DNA of 7,380 nucleotides. Origin: Rickettsiales bacterium. GTDB lineage: Bacteria; Pseudomonadota; Alphaproteobacteria; TMED127. Below the pieces are notes generated by a model. It was not told the origin of the DNA. It did not search any database and saw only the letters and a program-made list of their open reading frames with translations. This document shows positions 5,422 through 7,380 of this stretch, in pieces (the first letter of the stretch is position 1; every line of letters starts with the position of its first letter). The position numbers and the translations under genes are program-made. Location: positions 10,116 to 17,495 of the forward strand of contig PBCD01000004.1 in the NCBI GenBank assembly GCA_002717855.1, read 5' to 3'.

Positions 5422-6228
5422 ATGTCTGTTTTAAATTTAAAAGGAAAAAAAGGTGTAATTATTGGCATAGCTAATGATAAGTCTCTTGCTTGGGGAATTG
5501 CATCAGCTTTATCAAAGCAAGGAGCTGAATTAGCATTTTCCTTTGTCAATGATTCAATAAAAAAAAGAGTAACACCTCTAGCAAAAGAATGTAACTCAGA
5601 ACTGGTATTTGAATGTGATGTACTTGAAGATGAAAGTATCAAATTATTTTTTAAATCTTTAAATAATTTTTGGGATAAAATTGACTTTCTTGTCCATTCT
5701 GTTGCTTACTCAGATAAAAATGAATTAAAAGGAAGCTACTTAGACACATCAAGAGAAAATTTTTTAAACACACTAAATATTTCATGTTTTTCATTTACAG
5801 CTTTAGCAAAGGAATCAGGTTTTATGATGAATGATGGAGGTAGCCTTCTAACGTTATCATACCTCGGGGCTGAAAGAGTAATACCTCATTACAATGTCAT
5901 GGGTATTGCAAAATCAGCGTTAGAAACAAGCGTAAAATATTTAGCCAATGATTTAGGTAAAAAGAATATTAGAGTTAATGCTATTTCAGCTGGTCCTATA
6001 AAAACTCTTGCTGCATCTGGTATTTCTGATTTTAGATATATTCTCAAGTGGAATGAGTTCAATGCTCCATTAAAAAGAACTACAACTATAGAAGAAGTTG
6101 GAAAAAATTCTATTTATCTTTTATCAGATTTATCAAGTGGAGTAACTGGGGAGATTATTCATGTTGATTGTGGTTATCATGTTGTAGGCATGAAAGCAGT
6201 AGATGCTCCAGATATAGTAAAAGAATAA
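5422..6228 (+). CDS. fabI: Enoyl-[acyl-carrier-protein] reductase (NADH), FabI type
   Basis: Reduces trans-2-enoyl-ACP to acyl-ACP, the last step of each cycle of type II fatty-acid elongation; a cytosolic SDR-fold tetramer. At 268 aa it has the FabI length. The nucleotide-binding segment is [17 protein letters not shown] (11-27), the FabI variant of the SDR glycine motif. CDVLEDE (65-71) contains the Asp near the adenine, and [13 protein letters not shown] (92-104) follows. The active site is [19 protein letters not shown] (146-164): Tyr147, Tyr157 and Lys164 correspond to E. coli Tyr146, Tyr156 and Lys163. [18 protein letters not shown] (184-201) covers the substrate-loop region, and [17 protein letters not shown] (241-257) the C-terminal signature. 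Ala95 replaces the Gly of E. coli position 93. First gene of a pair with aroC, which starts 4 bp after its stop. Confidence 0.96.
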   Translation: MSVLNLKGKKGVIIGIANDKSLAWGIASALSKQGAELAFSFVNDSIKKRVTPLAKECNSELVFECDVLEDESIKLFFKSLNNFWDKIDFLVHSVAYSDKNELKGSYLDTSRENFLNTLNISCFSFTALAKESGFMMNDGGSLLTLSYLGAERVIPHYNVMGIAKSALETSVKYLANDLGKKNIRVNAISAGPIKTLAASGISDFRYILKWNEFNAPLKRTTTIEEVGKNSIYLLSDLSSGVTGEIIHVDCGYHVVGMKAVDAPDIVKE

Positions 6229-6232
6229 TGTT

Positions 6233-7303
6233 ATGACGGGTAGTTCAATTGGAAAAATATTTAGAATATTGACATGGGGTGAAAGTCATGGAGAGGCTAT
6301 AGGTTGCACAATCGACGGTGTTCCATCAGGAATAAGAATAACAGAATCTTACATTCAGAAATATCTAAATAAAAGAAAACCAGGAAATTCAAAATTTACA
6401 TCTCAGAGGAAAGAACCAGACAAAGTATCAATCTTATCTGGTGTTTTTGAAGGAATAACAACCGGAACACCAATATCACTGATAATAGAAAATATAGACA
6501 AACGGAGTAAAGACTATTCAGATATTAAGGATTCATTTAGACCTGGCCATGCCGATTTCACATATTTCTCAAAATTTGGTGTAAGAGACTACAGAGGTGG
6601 TGGAAGAGCATCGGCTCGTGAAACAGCTATGAGAGTTGCTGCAGGAGCTGTTGCAAGAAAAATATTAGGAAATTCAATTAAAATTAAAGGCGCTCTGGTG
6701 CAAATTGGAACTAAAAAGATTGATCATAAAAATTGGAGTGACTTAGAGATAGATAGGAATGATTTTTTTTGTCCTGACAAGAAAACAGTAGAAGTTTGGT
6801 CTAAATATTTACAAAATATTCGAAAACAAGGTTCATCAATTGGTGCATTAATTCAAGTAAAGGTATCGGGTGTACCTTCAGGATTAGGAGAACCTATTTT
6901 TGATAAAATTGATGCACTGATTTCTCATGCAATAATGAGTATACCAGCGGTAAAAGGAGTTGAAATTGGTAATGGGTTTGAATGTGTATCAATGAGAGGT
7001 GAAGAAAATGCTGATGAGATTTCATCCAATAAAAATAAAATAAAATTTAAATCAAATAATTCTGGTGGCTCGTTGGGCGGTATCACTTCAGGTCAGGATA
7101 TTATAATTCGATTTGCGGTAAAGCCCACAAGCTCGATATTAAAACCAAAAAAAACAATTAATAAGAAACAGCAAAATGTATCAATCATAACTAAAGGTAG
7201 ACATGATCCATGCGTTGGGATTAGAGCAGTGCCAATTGGTGAAGCTATGATTGCTATTGTATTAGCTGACTGTTATTTAATCAATAAAACTAGAAAAAAT
7301 TAA
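6233..7303 (+). CDS. aroC: Chorismate synthase
   Basis: Converts 5-enolpyruvylshikimate-3-phosphate to chorismate, the last step of the shikimate pathway and precursor of aromatic amino acids, folate and ubiquinone; needs reduced FMN without net redox change. The 356-aa length is typical. All three family signatures are present: [11 protein letters not shown] (14-24; His19 is the first catalytic His), RPGHADFTY (103-111; His106, the second catalytic His) with [18 protein letters not shown] (122-139), and [18 protein letters not shown] (322-339). [14 protein letters not shown] (277-290) is the further flavin/substrate loop. The ATG at 6233 gives the usual opening ([12 protein letters not shown]). 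The earlier ATG at 6228 is out of frame and reads only two codons. The 4-bp gap after fabI implies co-transcription. The stop overlaps that of the minus-strand gene to its right. Confidence 0.97.
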   Translation: MTGSSIGKIFRILTWGESHGEAIGCTIDGVPSGIRITESYIQKYLNKRKPGNSKFTSQRKEPDKVSILSGVFEGITTGTPISLIIENIDKRSKDYSDIKDSFRPGHADFTYFSKFGVRDYRGGGRASARETAMRVAAGAVARKILGNSIKIKGALVQIGTKKIDHKNWSDLEIDRNDFFCPDKKTVEVWSKYLQNIRKQGSSIGALIQVKVSGVPSGLGEPIFDKIDALISHAIMSIPAVKGVEIGNGFECVSMRGEENADEISSNKNKIKFKSNNSGGSLGGITSGQDIIIRFAVKPTSSILKPKKTINKKQQNVSIITKGRHDPCVGIRAVPIGEAMIAIVLADCYLINKTRKN

Positions 7304-7380
7304 ATTTTAAAGTATATAAAAAATTCTTTATTCCCCTTTTGACCTTTTATTGGACTTTCTATTAATTTAACAGTCTTAAC
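7300..7380 (-). CDS. tlyA: C-terminal end of a TlyA-family rRNA 2'-O-methyltransferase (partial)
   Basis: Entering from the right edge, the minus strand reads 26 sense codons then TAA at 7302-7300. The peptide ends [18 protein letters not shown]. The pattern SPI.G.KGN.EFF.Y at the extreme C-terminus is what I recall from TlyA (hemolysin A-like) proteins: an S4 domain plus a FtsJ/RrmJ-like SAM-dependent methyltransferase that methylates 16S/23S rRNA riboses. Only the final strand of the methyltransferase fold is visible, so the catalytic K-D-K-E residues and the S4 domain cannot be checked. Codon use looks like its neighbours. It is convergent with aroC, and the two stop codons share the TTAA at 7300-7303. 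Confidence 0.6.
   Translation of the reverse strand, partial: VKTVKLIESPIKGQKGNKEFFIYFKI

Noticed and set aside
5376..5642. 88-codon minus-strand open frame over the fabI 5' end and spacer
   Set aside because: Antisense to conserved fabI codons, Ser-rich low-complexity start, no motif; treated as a shadow.
7296..7307. AAAATT/AATTTT palindrome at the aroC stop as a terminator
   Set aside because: An all A-T stem with too small a loop; expected by chance in such AT-rich DNA.

Overview
The window is a tightly packed, strongly AT-rich stretch of bacterial core metabolism. Several signs point to an alphaproteobacterium. 5-aminolevulinate synthase (the C4/Shemin route to heme) is typical of that class. 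pdxH, fabI and aroC lying close together is, from memory, also an alphaproteobacterial arrangement. Lys/Asn/Ile-rich proteins, very short or negative intergenic gaps and an almost complete lack of Shine-Dalgarno sequences suggest a streamlined-genome lineage such as SAR11 (Pelagibacterales) or a similar marine group. The lineage call is inference; no rRNA gene is present to settle it.

Layout, left to right. (1) 1-293, minus strand: the 5' part of a gene cut by the window edge, encoding a small protein with an HExxH zinc-protease-like motif. (2) 324-995, plus: pyrE (pyrimidine synthesis). (3) 970-3095, minus: thiO-thiS-thiG, which form the thiazole half of thiamine; thiG overlaps the end of pyrE tail to tail, and an inverted repeat covers the overlap. 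(4) 3168-4752, plus: msrB and hemA, overlapping by 11 bp. (5) 4759-5334, minus: pdxH, convergent with hemA after a 6-bp gap. (6) 5422-7303, plus: fabI and aroC, separated by 4 bp. (7) 7300-7380, minus: the C-terminal end of a TlyA-like rRNA methyltransferase gene, whose stop codon overlaps that of aroC.

How the genes work together: ThiO oxidises glycine to iminoglycine, ThiS carries the sulfur as a C-terminal thiocarboxylate, and ThiG combines both with deoxyxylulose phosphate. HemA condenses glycine with succinyl-CoA using PLP, the cofactor made by the neighbouring PdxH. FabI completes each fatty-acid elongation cycle and AroC makes chorismate. MsrB repairs oxidised methionine.

The gene content is housekeeping, and I see no undescribed multi-gene system, mobile element, CRISPR array or RNA gene. 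Points for a second look are the partial zincin-like gene, the hairpin over the pyrE/thiG overlap, the msrB-hemA coupling, the fabI-aroC junction, and an Ala at the FabI position equivalent to E. coli Gly93. No gene-free stretch exceeds 90 bp.
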